NCBI GenBank assembly: GCA_964586075.1
Contig: CAZPGZ010000007.1
Coordinates: 47,476-111,475 of the forward strand
Length of the DNA stretch: 64,000 bases
Reading direction: 5' to 3'
DNA from: JBAZLV01 sp964586075
GTDB taxonomy: Bacteria; Nitrospirota; UBA9217
The number at the start of each line of letters is the position of its first letter. Within the stretch, counting starts at the first letter, position 1. A program made the position numbers and the translations under genes. The notes under the pieces are model-generated. The model searched no databases. It had not been told where the DNA came from and saw only the letters and a program-made list of their open reading frames with translations. Positions 17,193-26,876 of this stretch are shown here, one piece after another.

Positions 17193-18881
17193 CTATGTTT
17201 CTCGCTGTTTTAGCCTCTTCAGCCCGGTTTTTATAGGCAAAAATATGGCCATACAATTGACAGCCAGAACGGCTGCAAACGACAGGATGATTGTCACCCA
17301 ACCGGAAAAAGAAATGTGCCCGCCAAGGGTTTGGGCTATAAAGATGCGGTAGACCGGCCAGGATTCCAAGGCAATTACCAGTCCGATAAAAAGCATCGTC
17401 AGCAGCATATAGACGATTCCTCCAAAGCCAGTGGGAATCTGTGCAACATTCTCATGCTTGAATCTAGGAAATACCGCTCCGAGGCCGACCCCGAGAGCAA
17501 CGATGCCGAATGTCATCATAAAAACAGTCGCGATCCCGAGATACTGCATAAATGGTGTAACTTGCAGAAGCGTATTCGAGAGGACGATCAAAATTTCAGC
17601 CAGTGCGAGCAGGGGCAGCAGACTGCTCCAGAACTTTGCCCAGAGAAAATCTTCAAGTGCCAGAGGTGCAGAACGGATAATCCAGAATGAATTGCCTTCA
17701 AGGCTGACTGCCGGGAATATGAACCGTACCGCGACCGCAGAAGTAACAAAGCCGACCATTCCCAGATTCAGAAACGATATCAGATTCTGCAGGAAAAAGC
17801 TCGGCATCGCCGCTCGTTCCAGAGGCAGCAGCTTGAAGCTGTAAATATATACGATCATGAGTGCGAGCAGGAGAAATATCTGAGACCATTGAGAAGTGTC
17901 CCGGAAGAAAAGCTTTATGTCCTTCAGCACGATGGCGCGCATTTTTCCTCGAAACGGGAACGAGATAACGTTGAAAAGAAGAACAACGGTGCGTGAGCGG
18001 GAAATGGCGGCCTTTTTCCCTTCTTGGGAGCGCGACCAACCGGTATAATAGATATTTCCGCAGACCCACTCGCCGATCACGGTTCCGGCAAGGGCGGTGC
18101 TCCAGAGCATGAGCAGATAGAATAGTGCTTCTCCGGTTGTCTTTCTCAGAAGCGGAGAGAGCGTTTCCGTGGCCCAGGTGCTCGGAAGAAGAGGGGAAAC
18201 CGGCGTTCGCAGGGCGGTCAGATACTGGACTAGCGATGGAAACGTATCGGGATCGACGAGTTTTTCCGGTTTAAGAATCCTGAAGAGGATATACAGTGCC
18301 ACAAAAAAGAGAAGCCCCAGAAGCACAATAATGTCTTTCGCTCTGCGGGCCGGAAATGCATTGACGAGAAGCATGGTTACGATAATACCGATAGCCGCGG
18401 GAATCATCAAAAAAGGGAGAAGCATCAGGACCAGACCGAGGTAATATGCGAGTGAAGCCTTAAACACCGTACCGTAAGCGATAAATACCGGCAGGCCGTA
18501 AATGAGCGTCATCCATGACGAGTCTATCATTGTTTCAAGGAATTTTGCACGATAGATGCTGTCGATTTTGACAGGGCCCGCAAGCAGGATGTTCAACTCC
18601 TCCGAAAGATAATACGTGGAAAGCGAGGCGACGATATTGCTGAAAAGAAGGATGGAAAAAAATGTCAGGAGAATCATGGAGAGCAGACGGAGGGCGAGCA
18701 GGTCTCCGAGGCCCTCGATGGTTCTGAAGTACATGAGCACCTTGTACGAGACGACATACAGGAAAATCCAGAAGCCGAGCCCCAAGAGGACAAGTACGGT
18801 TGTCTTCAAACCGTCACCCGGAGCAAGGCGAGTCAAGCGATTTCGGATGGCATTATATCGTGGGGTGAGGAGAAGGAGCAT
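17193..18881 (-). CDS. ABC exporter permease (large, ABC-2-like)
   Basis: This is a 562-residue polytopic protein with about twelve to fourteen hydrophobic segments, resembling the putative ABC exporter family that pairs with a single-domain ATPase. It follows the ATPase gene (113 bases between) and the transglutaminase gene on the same strand, so these three probably form one unit. The substrate is unknown. A conserved-looking segment, YYLSEELNILLAGPV near residues 110-125, faces the cytoplasm in such proteins and may contact the ATPase. Confidence 0.85.
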   Translation of the reverse strand: MLLLLTPRYNAIRNRLTRLAPGDGLKTTVLVLLGLGFWIFLYVVSYKVLMYFRTIEGLGDLLALRLLSMILLTFFSILLFSNIVASLSTYYLSEELNILLAGPVKIDSIYRAKFLETMIDSSWMTLIYGLPVFIAYGTVFKASLAYYLGLVLMLLPFLMIPAAIGIIVTMLLVNAFPARRAKDIIVLLGLLFFVALYILFRILKPEKLVDPDTFPSLVQYLTALRTPVSPLLPSTWATETLSPLLRKTTGEALFYLLMLWSTALAGTVIGEWVCGNIYYTGWSRSQEGKKAAISRSRTVVLLFNVISFPFRGKMRAIVLKDIKLFFRDTSQWSQIFLLLALMIVYIYSFKLLPLERAAMPSFFLQNLISFLNLGMVGFVTSAVAVRFIFPAVSLEGNSFWIIRSAPLALEDFLWAKFWSSLLPLLALAEILIVLSNTLLQVTPFMQYLGIATVFMMTFGIVALGVGLGAVFPRFKHENVAQIPTGFGGIVYMLLTMLFIGLVIALESWPVYRIFIAQTLGGHISFSGWVTIILSFAAVLAVNCMAIFLPIKTGLKRLKQRET

Positions 18882-18994
18882 AGTTGTTTCATGATACCGT
18901 AGTCTGGTTTGTAATCATCGGTACGGCGGTTTTTTTATAGTTTCTTTGCAAAAATATTGCGGTGTTAGCCTGACTTTTTGAGAGATTTTGTTGT

Positions 18995-19723
18995 TTATAA
19001 TCTCTCATCTTCTCCTGTTAATCTCAGAAAAATGGGCTCCAGGTGGCTGTTTTCCATCCTGGCCATGCGTCCTAGTTCTTCAACGCTTCCTTCGGCGATG
19101 ATCGAGCCTTGATTTATAATCGCTACGCGCGTACACATCTGCTCCACAATTTCAAGCGTATGGGTGGACATGAATACGGCCACGCCTTTTGACGCAAGGT
19201 CTTTGAAAATATCTTTTACGAGCCGCGCGCCGCGCGGGTCAAGCCCTACCATCGGTTCGTCGACGACCAGCACTTTGGGGTCGTGGATAAGGGCCGATGC
19301 CATGACAAGTCGTTGCTTCATTCCGTGAGAAAAATTTTCGACCAGTTCGTCACGCCAGTCGGATAAATTGAACAAATCGAGCAACGCATTGATTCGGTTG
19401 TTGGGAGCATGCATGCCGTACAATTCAGCAATAAACCGCATGAACTCTGTTGCTGTGAGTTTCTCGTACAAAAACGGCCTGTCCGGGATGAATCCGGTGA
19501 CAGCTTTTGCCTGGAGCGGTTCTTTCTGGACGTCATGGCCGCAGATAAGAACACTACCGTCCGTTGGCTGGAGCAGACCTGCCATCATTTTGATAGTCGT
19601 GGTTTTGCCCGCGCCGTTCGGCCCGAGAAAACCGAAAATTTCTCCTGAGGCCACTTCGAGATTGACATCCTTAACCGCGGCCAGTTTTCCGTAATTTTTC
19701 GTAAGATTGATTAGTTTGATCAT
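18995..19723 (-). CDS. ABC transporter ATP-binding protein
   Basis: This is a 242-residue ATPase subunit with Walker A GPNGAGKTT, a signature-like SHGMKQR, Walker B VLVVDEPMVGLDPRG and the switch histidine in MSTHTLE. It belongs to the ABC-2 exporter class (drug, lipid or polysaccharide export). The start codon lies 6 bases after the upstream transglutaminase stop, indicating coupling. The partner permease is downstream. Confidence 0.95.
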   Translation of the reverse strand: MIKLINLTKNYGKLAAVKDVNLEVASGEIFGFLGPNGAGKTTTIKMMAGLLQPTDGSVLICGHDVQKEPLQAKAVTGFIPDRPFLYEKLTATEFMRFIAELYGMHAPNNRINALLDLFNLSDWRDELVENFSHGMKQRLVMASALIHDPKVLVVDEPMVGLDPRGARLVKDIFKDLASKGVAVFMSTHTLEIVEQMCTRVAIINQGSIIAEGSVEELGRMARMENSHLEPIFLRLTGEDERL

Positions 19724-19729
19724 GGTTCT

Positions 19730-21184
19730 CTATTGGTATTCGAGCACGGACACGGTCAGTTTCCCCACCAGTTTTACAATATCCGACTGTTTGTCGAGAT
19801 TGCCGCTTACAAACCGGATATGCGTGACGTCTGCGGGGAACTGATTAAAGGTGGGATCAACAGCCATCCATTCTCCAACCCAGACTTCCGGCCATGCATG
19901 ATAGTAAAATCCATCTTCCAGATACACGATGCCTGCCGTCATGCGGGCAGGGATGCCCGCCGCCCGGGCCAGCGCGGTATATAGCGCCGTGTGTTCGTTG
20001 CAATCGCCCTCGCGCTGGTTGAGGACCTCCAGGGCGCTGGGGATGCTCACAACCGGTTTTTTGGCAAGTGCGTTGTAGACCCAGTCATTCAGCTTTTTTG
20101 CGGCTTTATATGCATTAGACTCGCCGGAGAGGATCTTTTTGCTCTGATCGATTATCTTCCGGTCGTCGCTTTGAATAAGCGGGCTCGCCTGCAGGTATTC
20201 ACGCAGATCAGGGTTTGCATACGGCAGTTGATAGCCGGGAACTGGGTCCGATGTGCTTATTTCAATGGTATCGCCTGTGAGCCTTTGACGGTCGCCGTTC
20301 AGTTGAAATCCCTTAAGAGAAACGCCGGCTAATTTTGCCTTGAGATATTTCGCTTGGGCAGAATTTTTGATCGTTTCGGAAGAAGGTATCCTTGTCAGAG
20401 CGATAATATCTACGACCGGTCCTTTTTGGTCGAGTTTTTTAGCTTTCTGCGGATTTTCTTTCAACAGCACATACCCCAGCGGGCTTTCCTCCCTGATGGT
20501 TTCTCCGTCCTGGGTAACCCAGGACGTCGTTTTCATGCCCTGGAAAGTTTCTGCGAGTTTATAGATGGTCTGCTCTTTATCTCCCACCTTGATATGTTCG
20601 CTTGACACGACCGTAATGAAAGCATCTTCGGTGTTCATGGTGGCAGGATTAAACAAGGGAAAACGGTATTTTTTACCGGGCTCCAGGCCGAGAAGAAGGA
20701 GTGCCGGCTTGATATTCGGAGAAAGGTAGGGAGGTTCCTTCAGAGTGATTCGTTCCGTTCGTGTTGCTCCGCCGGTATCGATGTCCAGAACAAGTTTTTT
20801 CCCTATTACCGCTCCCTTGATTTTTATGGATGAATTCCCCGATGCCATGGAAAAGTCAAAATATTTGAGAAGAAAGTTTTTTGTGGTATAACTATTGATA
20901 ACGGTTTTAACCTGCTGCACGGAACCGAGAACCAGAAGGGTAAGTTCCGATTCCTCATAGAGGTGGTAGGTATCCGCCTCCGGCCTGATTTGGGTGTATG
21001 CAAATCCGATTTTTCTGTCCTGCTGGTAAATGCCGAACCATTCTTCTCCTGCACGAACGCCTTCTTCCGTGATAATGTCTAGGGCAATGACCGTGGTCGG
21101 TCGAAGATAGGTGCGTTCAACAAGAAGACCGAGCATTGCAAACCAGACAGCGAGAACGATAATACTGAAAATTTTTTTCTTCAT
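19730..21184 (-). CDS. Transglutaminase-like cysteine protease domain protein, membrane anchored
   Basis: This is a 484-residue protein with one N-terminal hydrophobic helix (residues 4-22) and a large exported region. The C-terminal transglutaminase-like domain has the full Cys-His-Asp triad: Cys in REGDCNEHTALY, His in YYHAWPEVWV, Asp in AVDPTFNQ. Such domains act as cysteine proteases or peptide-modifying enzymes. The first 300 residues have no motif I recognise and are beta-rich. The frame is open upstream to 21271, but MKKKIFSI at 21184 is the natural signal-anchor start. It leads a cluster with an ABC ATPase and exporter permease. Confidence 0.87.
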   Translation of the reverse strand: MKKKIFSIIVLAVWFAMLGLLVERTYLRPTTVIALDIITEEGVRAGEEWFGIYQQDRKIGFAYTQIRPEADTYHLYEESELTLLVLGSVQQVKTVINSYTTKNFLLKYFDFSMASGNSSIKIKGAVIGKKLVLDIDTGGATRTERITLKEPPYLSPNIKPALLLLGLEPGKKYRFPLFNPATMNTEDAFITVVSSEHIKVGDKEQTIYKLAETFQGMKTTSWVTQDGETIREESPLGYVLLKENPQKAKKLDQKGPVVDIIALTRIPSSETIKNSAQAKYLKAKLAGVSLKGFQLNGDRQRLTGDTIEISTSDPVPGYQLPYANPDLREYLQASPLIQSDDRKIIDQSKKILSGESNAYKAAKKLNDWVYNALAKKPVVSIPSALEVLNQREGDCNEHTALYTALARAAGIPARMTAGIVYLEDGFYYHAWPEVWVGEWMAVDPTFNQFPADVTHIRFVSGNLDKQSDIVKLVGKLTVSVLEYQ

Positions 21185-21372
21185 ATCGAGAACTCTTGTA
21201 TTTTTTTGGTAATAAAAACCGTTTTTTGTATGTCTGCTTGTTATGTTAACCGGTCTTATATTTGTTGTCAATTCTGTTTGTTCCCGGGTTTAGTGGTATT
21301 TTCCGCGGAAGCAGCGTCTGTTTTCGTTTGTTCTTTGTTTGTCCGCCTTCAGGGTGAATATTCAAGAACGTG

Positions 21373-21402
21373 TTGAATATAATACACGATTTATGCTATA
21401 GT
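21373..21402 (+). promoter_or_regulatory. Promoter of glycerate kinase gene
   Basis: TTGAAT (21373-21378) and TATAGT (21397-21402) are spaced by 18 bases, with TGC directly before the -10, an extended -10 form that recurs in this window. It lies in the 259-base gap between the divergent transglutaminase and kinase genes. Confidence 0.65.
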
Positions 21403-21443
21403 AATCAAATATTGTTATTTTTTGAAATGAAAGGAAGCCTTTC

Positions 21444-22760
21444 ATGAGCAAAGACGCGCTCGACATATTTCAGGCTGCGCTTGATGCGGTCGATCCATAC
21501 GACGCCGTGCATAACCATATATCCCGCATTGAGTCCCTCTATCGGAAGAACGATTTTAGCAGACTGTTTGCCGTCAGCGTCGGCAAAGCCGCTTTCCCGA
21601 TGATGCATGCCGCGGCTGATGACCTTGGAGACCGGATTGAAAAAGGCATTGTCCTGACCAAATACGGACATGCTCAAAAGGGCGTGCTGCCTGTCTCCAT
21701 AGCCTGTTTAGAAGCAGGACATCCCGTACCTGATGAAAATGGCCTGTCCGCCGCCCGCCGGATACTTGATTTACTTGAAACGACAGATGAACGGACCCTG
21801 GTACTCTGCCTGTTGTCCGGTGGGGCGTCCGCTTTGCTGGTTGCTCCATCCGAGGGCATTTCCCTCGCAGAGAAGCAACAGGTAACACAGCAGCTTTTGA
21901 AAACCGGTGCCGATATATTTGAGCTCAATACCGTTCGCAAACACATATCCCGCGTGAAAGGGGGACGGCTCGCTGAAAGAGCTTATCCAGCACGGGTCAT
22001 TTCACTGATTCTTTCGGATGTGATCGGCGACCCGCTTGATGTCATTGCGTCCGGCCCCACCGCTCCCGATGCCTCAACCTATGAAGACGCTCTTGCAGTT
22101 GTCAGGAAATATGGATTGGAGGACCGCATCCCGAAGACCGTCATGCAGGTGCTTCACAATGGATTGAGCCGGATTATCCCGGAAACCCCGAAACAAGACC
22201 ATCCTGCGTTCACACGCGTGGAAAATGTCATTATCGGCAGCAATCGCAAGGCCACAGAGGCCGCCCAGAAACGGGCCCAGGCTCTCGGATATGAAGCAGT
22301 TATTCTCGGCTGCGAATTCCAGGGGGAGGCTGCAGATGTCGGCCGCTCTCTTGCCCGCAAGGCTCTTGCGGTTAGCCGCGAATTGTCAGGTCATCCGGGG
22401 AAAAAAGTTTGTCTGATTGCAGGTGGTGAAACAACAGTCAAGGTGACCGGGAACGGTCTTGGTGGTAGAAATACCGAGATGGCCCTCGTTGCAGCAAAGG
22501 AGCTTGTGGGGGTGAAGGGCATTACTTTTCTTTCCGCCGGCACAGACGGAACGGACGGACCAACGGATGCGGCCGGTGCTGTTGTGAACGGAGAAACAAT
22601 TGCAAAGGCCCGCGCGAAAGGGCTTGATTCTGATGCTTATCTCAGTAATAACGATTCCTATAATTTTTTTAAGCCGATCGACGGCTTGGTTGTTACCGGG
22701 CCTACGGGTACAAATGTGATGGATGTCCACATTATTCTAATAGAGGCAAAACAGGGATGA
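21444..22760 (+). CDS. Glycerate 2-kinase (GckA/MOFRL family)
   Basis: This is a 438-residue cytosolic kinase that phosphorylates D-glycerate to 2-phosphoglycerate, linking glyoxylate/serine metabolism to glycolysis. Family features are VGKAAFPMMHAA near residue 47, the LSGGASALL loop (about residue 124), the HISRVKGGRLAE segment, and the C-terminal MOFRL-type motif GGRNTEMAL followed by FLSAGTDGTDGPTDAAG. Older annotation often calls this family hydroxypyruvate reductase; the residues support a kinase. AAGGAAG precedes the ATG. Confidence 0.93.
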   Translation: MSKDALDIFQAALDAVDPYDAVHNHISRIESLYRKNDFSRLFAVSVGKAAFPMMHAAADDLGDRIEKGIVLTKYGHAQKGVLPVSIACLEAGHPVPDENGLSAARRILDLLETTDERTLVLCLLSGGASALLVAPSEGISLAEKQQVTQQLLKTGADIFELNTVRKHISRVKGGRLAERAYPARVISLILSDVIGDPLDVIASGPTAPDASTYEDALAVVRKYGLEDRIPKTVMQVLHNGLSRIIPETPKQDHPAFTRVENVIIGSNRKATEAAQKRAQALGYEAVILGCEFQGEAADVGRSLARKALAVSRELSGHPGKKVCLIAGGETTVKVTGNGLGGRNTEMALVAAKELVGVKGITFLSAGTDGTDGPTDAAGAVVNGETIAKARAKGLDSDAYLSNNDSYNFFKPIDGLVVTGPTGTNVMDVHIILIEAKQG

Positions 22761-22845
22761 CTTCTGACTGTTCGCATAGCTGTCCATGCGGAAGCGTGCT
22801 GAATTCGACTTGCCTGATTATCAGTTGAAAAAGGAGACAGTGCAT

Positions 22846-23955
22846 ATGAAAAAAGTATTTATCACTATCTGCATACTCGGAATCTTTCTGGGGCTTACCT
22901 CCTGTGCAGATATCCACAAGGCTGTAAAAAGCGGCAGTCTGGCTGATGTCGAGATGGCGCTTGCCAATGGTGAAGATGTTAATAAACAGGACAGTGACGG
23001 CAATACGCCGCTTATAATGGCAGCGAGGCATGGTGACTTTGGAATTGTGCAAACATTGGTGAAAAAAGGCGCGACCATAAAGGCACGAAACAAGGAAGGT
23101 TATGATGCCCTGCTGGCCCTGGCTAATTATTCGATGCCGGGTAAACCGGGAACACCAAAAAACGCCAAACCCGCAGAACCGGTGGGCATAACGATCGAAG
23201 GCCATTTGAAAACGGCGGAATTTTTGCTGAATGAAGGGGCTGACGTCAATGCAAAGAACGATGAAGGCAACACTGCGCTTATTCTTGCTGCGCAACTGAA
23301 TAAAAAAGACATTGTTGAACTTCTATTGAATAAAGGTGCAGACGTGCACGCCGTTAATCTGAAAGGATATACTGCTCTGATGCTTGCGGCCAGCAAGGGG
23401 CAGGGGGATGTCATCTGCCCCCTGGTAAGAAAAGGCGCCGACATCAATGCGAAGGACAACGAAGGAAATACTGCGCTGCAGTATGCAACCCAATACAATC
23501 ACAACAATGTATTGCAAATTTTCAGGCTGGGTTGTCCCATTAAAGGCGGTCCTGAGGTTAAGGAAAGCACGGACAGCTCTTTACAAACCAACGGCATAAA
23601 AATGGCGGATGTCCTGATGGTTGAAAAATCGATCGAATCTCTGCGCAACCCGGAGCCTTCCGTCCGATGGGAGGCTGCAAGGAGATTAGGCGAGTTAAAA
23701 GACGTTCGGGCCGTCATTCCTTTGATCGGTGCTTTGACGGATGAACATCCGTATGTGAGGAGAAGATCGGCGGTCTCGCTTGGAAAACTACAGGATTTCA
23801 GAGCAGTGGAACCCCTGATGAAATCCTTACGGGATGAAGATGCTTTCGTTCAGAAGTATGCACTTGAATCTCTCACCAGTATAACAGGGCAGAAATTCGG
23901 CAATGACCCCCAAAAATGGCAGGAATGGTGGAACCAGAGAATTCGCCAGAATTGA
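22846..23955 (+). CDS. Lipoprotein with ankyrin and HEAT repeats
   Basis: This is a 369-residue predicted lipoprotein. A signal peptide with lipobox LTSC places the acylated cysteine near residue 18. Ankyrin repeats occupy about residues 20-235, with repeated patterns such as GNTPLIMAARHG and GNTALILAAQ. HEAT or PBS-lyase repeats occupy about residues 255-350 (VRWEAARRLGELKD, VRRRSAVSLGKLQD). Both repeat classes are protein-binding scaffolds; no catalytic motif is present. The upstream ATG at 22786 lacks a ribosome site, whereas AAGGAG stands 9 bases before 22846. It lies 35 bases before surE and is probably cotranscribed. Its partner is unknown. Confidence 0.9.
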   Translation: MKKVFITICILGIFLGLTSCADIHKAVKSGSLADVEMALANGEDVNKQDSDGNTPLIMAARHGDFGIVQTLVKKGATIKARNKEGYDALLALANYSMPGKPGTPKNAKPAEPVGITIEGHLKTAEFLLNEGADVNAKNDEGNTALILAAQLNKKDIVELLLNKGADVHAVNLKGYTALMLAASKGQGDVICPLVRKGADINAKDNEGNTALQYATQYNHNNVLQIFRLGCPIKGGPEVKESTDSSLQTNGIKMADVLMVEKSIESLRNPEPSVRWEAARRLGELKDVRAVIPLIGALTDEHPYVRRRSAVSLGKLQDFRAVEPLMKSLRDEDAFVQKYALESLTSITGQKFGNDPQKWQEWWNQRIRQN

Positions 23956-23990
23956 AGATGTTATTTACCGATCCCTTTTGAAGGATTACC

Positions 23991-24767
23991 ATGATTCTAG
24001 TCACCAATGATGACGGCGTATATTCTCCCGGCATCCAGATTCTTGCCAAGCGGCTTCGTGAGCTTGATGAAGTGGTGATCGTTGCTCCGGATCGCGAACG
24101 GAGCGCTGCTGGCCATTCCATGACGCTTCATAGACCGCTTCTGATTGAGGAAATAAAGAATTCCGTATACAGCGTGAACGGCACTCCGACTGACTGCGTC
24201 AATATCGCGGTAAAGGGCATGCTGCAGAAGGAACCTCGCCTTGTGGTTTCAGGCATCAACAAGGGGCCAAATCTGGGTGATGACGTTACGTATTCCGGGA
24301 CTGTGGCTGGAGCCATTGAGGCCACGCTGCTGGGGATTCCCGCATTTTCCATTTCACTTGTTGCGCGCGAAGACTTTCACTTTTCAGATGCCGCAGAAAT
24401 AGCGATGTATGTTGCGTCGAGGATATTGAATCAGGGGCTCGATGGTGGAACATTACTGAACATCAATGTCCCAAACTGTCCGCTTGCAGATATCCAGGGC
24501 ATACGCGTCACCCGTCTGGGGAAGCGTATTTATAAGCAAATGACGGTAGAACGTGTAGACCCCCGGGGGAAGAAATATTACTGGATTGGCGGAGGGGAGC
24601 CGGACTGGGAGCGGAAAGAAGGGACCGACTTCGACGCTATCGACCACAAGATGGTCTCCATTACACCACTCCACCTTGATCTTACGGATTATTCTTCCTT
24701 TGATAAACTGCGGTCAATGGAAACACTGTTTTCCCTGCCGGTTAATCCCCGGAGGGATCCTGAGTGA
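23991..24767 (+). CDS. surE: 5'-nucleotidase SurE
   Basis: This is a 258-residue metal-dependent nucleoside monophosphatase, a survival protein of stationary phase. The start MILVTNDDGVYSPGI carries the two adjacent metal-binding aspartates. GHSMTLHRPL, the TPTDCV motif and SGINKGPNLGDDVTYSGTVAGA follow in order, all diagnostic. GAAGGA precedes the ATG. The stop overlaps the start of pcm by 4 bases. Confidence 0.97.
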   Translation: MILVTNDDGVYSPGIQILAKRLRELDEVVIVAPDRERSAAGHSMTLHRPLLIEEIKNSVYSVNGTPTDCVNIAVKGMLQKEPRLVVSGINKGPNLGDDVTYSGTVAGAIEATLLGIPAFSISLVAREDFHFSDAAEIAMYVASRILNQGLDGGTLLNINVPNCPLADIQGIRVTRLGKRIYKQMTVERVDPRGKKYYWIGGGEPDWERKEGTDFDAIDHKMVSITPLHLDLTDYSSFDKLRSMETLFSLPVNPRRDPE

Positions 24768-25408
24768 ATAATTTTGAAAAAGAACGCAATCGCATGGTGG
24801 ATGAGCAGATCATCGCGCGGGGGGTCAAGGATGAAAGAGTGCTTGCCGCCATGCGCAAGGTGCCGCGCCATCTCTTTATACCGGAAGCCATCCGAGGTAT
24901 GGCGTATGCGGACAACGCACTGCCTCTCGGTGAGAACCAGACGATATCACAACCCTATATCGTGGCGCTCATGACCGAGCTGCTGGAACTGAAAGGTCCG
25001 GAGCGGATCCTGGAGATCGGGACAGGTTCCGGTTATCAGACGGCAATCCTTGCGGAGTTATGCAGTAAAGTTTACACGGTGGAACGGATTAAAACGCTTG
25101 CTGACAGAGCACGGGCGACCCTCGATCTCCTTGGTTATAAAATGGTCGCCAGCAAAGTATATGATGGCACCTATGGCTGGAAGGAAATGGGGCCCTTTGA
25201 CGCAATCATGGTCACAGCCAGCGCGCCTGATATCCCCACGCCACTTGTGGAACAGCTCAAACCGGACGGAAGAATGATTATTCCGGTCGGTGAGCGATAT
25301 GGCCAGCAACTGGTAAAAATAATAAGGACATCGGACGGCATTACCACTCAGAAGAGTATTCCCTGCATGTTTGTGCCGCTGATTGGCAACCATGCATGGA
25401 AAGAATAG
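24764..25408 (+). CDS. pcm: Protein-L-isoaspartate O-methyltransferase
   Basis: This is a 214-residue SAM-dependent enzyme that methylates isoaspartyl residues in aged proteins to start their repair. The N-terminal helices include RVLAAMRKVPRHLFIP. The SAM site is LEIGTGSGYQTAILAEL at about residue 84. GTG is used as start, embedded in a GTGA overlap with the surE stop. The surE-pcm pairing is widespread in Gram-negative bacteria. Confidence 0.97.
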   Translation: MNNFEKERNRMVDEQIIARGVKDERVLAAMRKVPRHLFIPEAIRGMAYADNALPLGENQTISQPYIVALMTELLELKGPERILEIGTGSGYQTAILAELCSKVYTVERIKTLADRARATLDLLGYKMVASKVYDGTYGWKEMGPFDAIMVTASAPDIPTPLVEQLKPDGRMIIPVGERYGQQLVKIIRTSDGITTQKSIPCMFVPLIGNHAWKE

Positions 25409-25471
25409 TTCCCTGCGGCATGGAATCAACCGGATTCCGCGAATAAACTCCAGCCCCATGTCTGTGCGCGT

Positions 25472-26071
25472 TTACTTCCCCGGATGAGTTTTTCCCTGTA
25501 TTTTGTTCACAATGATCTGGTACAAGTATGAAAGCCCCAATCCGATACCGCTGCCTGTCAAAGCTCCTGCAAGAACATCGGTAGGATAATGGACTCCGAG
25601 ATAAAGACGCGAAAAAGCAATAAGCGTGGCCAGCGCCAAAGGATACAGACGCCAGACAAGGGAGATATATCCTTTAGTAAGGCAAAAGAGTGGCAATGCC
25701 ACTGCGAATGACGTGATTGCGTGGCCTGAAGGCATTGAAAATGATTTCGGGCAGGCGGCGATCAGTCTTATTTCATCGATCGACCGGCATGGTCTTGTTC
25801 GGCAAAAGGCAGATTTCACAACATCTTCCACCCATCCGGAAAGATAGAGAGCGCAAATTGCGATCAGGATCGTCCAGAGAGCTGTAGCGAGATGTGTATT
25901 TCCGGTTCTTTTTTTTCGCGCAATACCTCTTATGATCATTGCGAACAAAAAAGGGATCACGAGGAGATATCCCTGCGCGGACAGTGCTGGCATAAGTATG
26001 TCGAAGAACCAGTTCGCAGTCCCTTTGTTTATAAAAAGCAGTAGTTGGGTATCGAACGCCTGTATGTTCAT
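25472..26071 (-). CDS. PAP2-family membrane phosphatase
   Basis: This is a 199-residue inner-membrane protein with about five helices and the three-part phosphatase signature: KSAFCRTRP, PSGHA and SRLYLGVHYPTD. Relatives dephosphorylate undecaprenyl pyrophosphate or phosphatidate on the periplasmic face; which substrate applies here cannot be told. It lies 56 bases after the DUF190 gene and could be the third gene of the crcB operon. Confidence 0.92.
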   Translation of the reverse strand: MNIQAFDTQLLLFINKGTANWFFDILMPALSAQGYLLVIPFLFAMIIRGIARKKRTGNTHLATALWTILIAICALYLSGWVEDVVKSAFCRTRPCRSIDEIRLIAACPKSFSMPSGHAITSFAVALPLFCLTKGYISLVWRLYPLALATLIAFSRLYLGVHYPTDVLAGALTGSGIGLGLSYLYQIIVNKIQGKTHPGK

Positions 26072-26127
26072 GCAGTAATGGCCTTTTTCGGATAGCGGGT
26101 AGTAGGGTCAGCAGCAAAAAGGAATTG

Positions 26128-26472
26128 TTATGAGCTGGTATTCTTTTCGCCGTATCTGAGGACGGTGGTGTCGCTTATTTCGACGAGACCTCTTTTCAGC
26201 ATTTCCATAATCTGGGGCAGTACTTTGTTAATCATATCTTCCGAATCTATGACTTCTATCTTGAGCGGCAAGGTGGTGGAGAGCTCCAGAATTTTTGCCG
26301 TGTGCACGACACCATGACTGCCATAGCCCGCCACGCCCCGAAAAATGCTTACTCCGGCAAATTTATTTTTGTAAAAAATGTCCAGAAGAATGCTGTACAC
26401 AGGTTTGCCGTGAAGTCGTTCGTTTTCATCGATATAAATCGATAGCTTTTTTGCGGGTCCGCTGATAATCAT
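26128..26472 (-). CDS. DUF190 family PII-like protein
   Basis: This is a 114-residue protein of the DUF190 family, with a ferredoxin-like fold related to PII signalling proteins. Typical segments are the LHGKPVYSILLDIFYKN start and the GVSIFRGVAGYGSHG turn. These proteins often lie next to crcB. Here the gene follows crcB by 9 bases, so the two are cotranscribed. It may sense or modulate fluoride export, but no function is established. Confidence 0.9.
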   Translation of the reverse strand: MIISGPAKKLSIYIDENERLHGKPVYSILLDIFYKNKFAGVSIFRGVAGYGSHGVVHTAKILELSTTLPLKIEVIDSEDMINKVLPQIMEMLKRGLVEISDTTVLRYGEKNTSS

Positions 26473-26481
26473 GTTCCCCCT

Positions 26482-26856
26482 TTAAATGCTTTTTGCAATA
26501 ATCTCGCCGAGTTTCAATGCAACAAAACCGACGACAACGCTTAACGTGATATTCAACATTGCCATAAGCCATTCCCCGTCTTTCAGAAGTGCTCCAGTTT
26601 CATATTCAAAGGTTGAAAACGTAGTATAGGCGCCGAGAAATCCGACAACCAGCAGCAGCCGCCACTGGGGATTGACCAAAAAACGGTCTGTAAAAAGGGC
26701 CATGAGTAAGCCGATAAGAAAGCTGCCGCTTACATTAATAACGAACGTGCCGAGAGGAAAATTGCTACCCCATCGCTGCCCGATCCACAGTGCAACACCG
26801 TATCGTGCGATGGCGCCAAGAAATCCTCCTATGCCTATAATAAGAACATTTGTCAT
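26482..26856 (-). CDS. crcB: Fluoride ion channel CrcB/Fluc
   Basis: This is a 124-residue membrane protein with four helices that forms a dual-topology dimeric fluoride exporter. Diagnostic segments are IGGFLGAIARY, GTFVINVSGSFLIG and GFLGAYTTFSTFEYE. A longer frame starts at 26904, but MTNVLIIG at 26856 matches the family start and follows AGGAC. No fluoride riboswitch is recognisable in the leader. Confidence 0.95.
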   Translation of the reverse strand: MTNVLIIGIGGFLGAIARYGVALWIGQRWGSNFPLGTFVINVSGSFLIGLLMALFTDRFLVNPQWRLLLVVGFLGAYTTFSTFEYETGALLKDGEWLMAMLNITLSVVVGFVALKLGEIIAKSI

Positions 26857-26876
26857 ATGATGTCCTGCCCTGTAAG

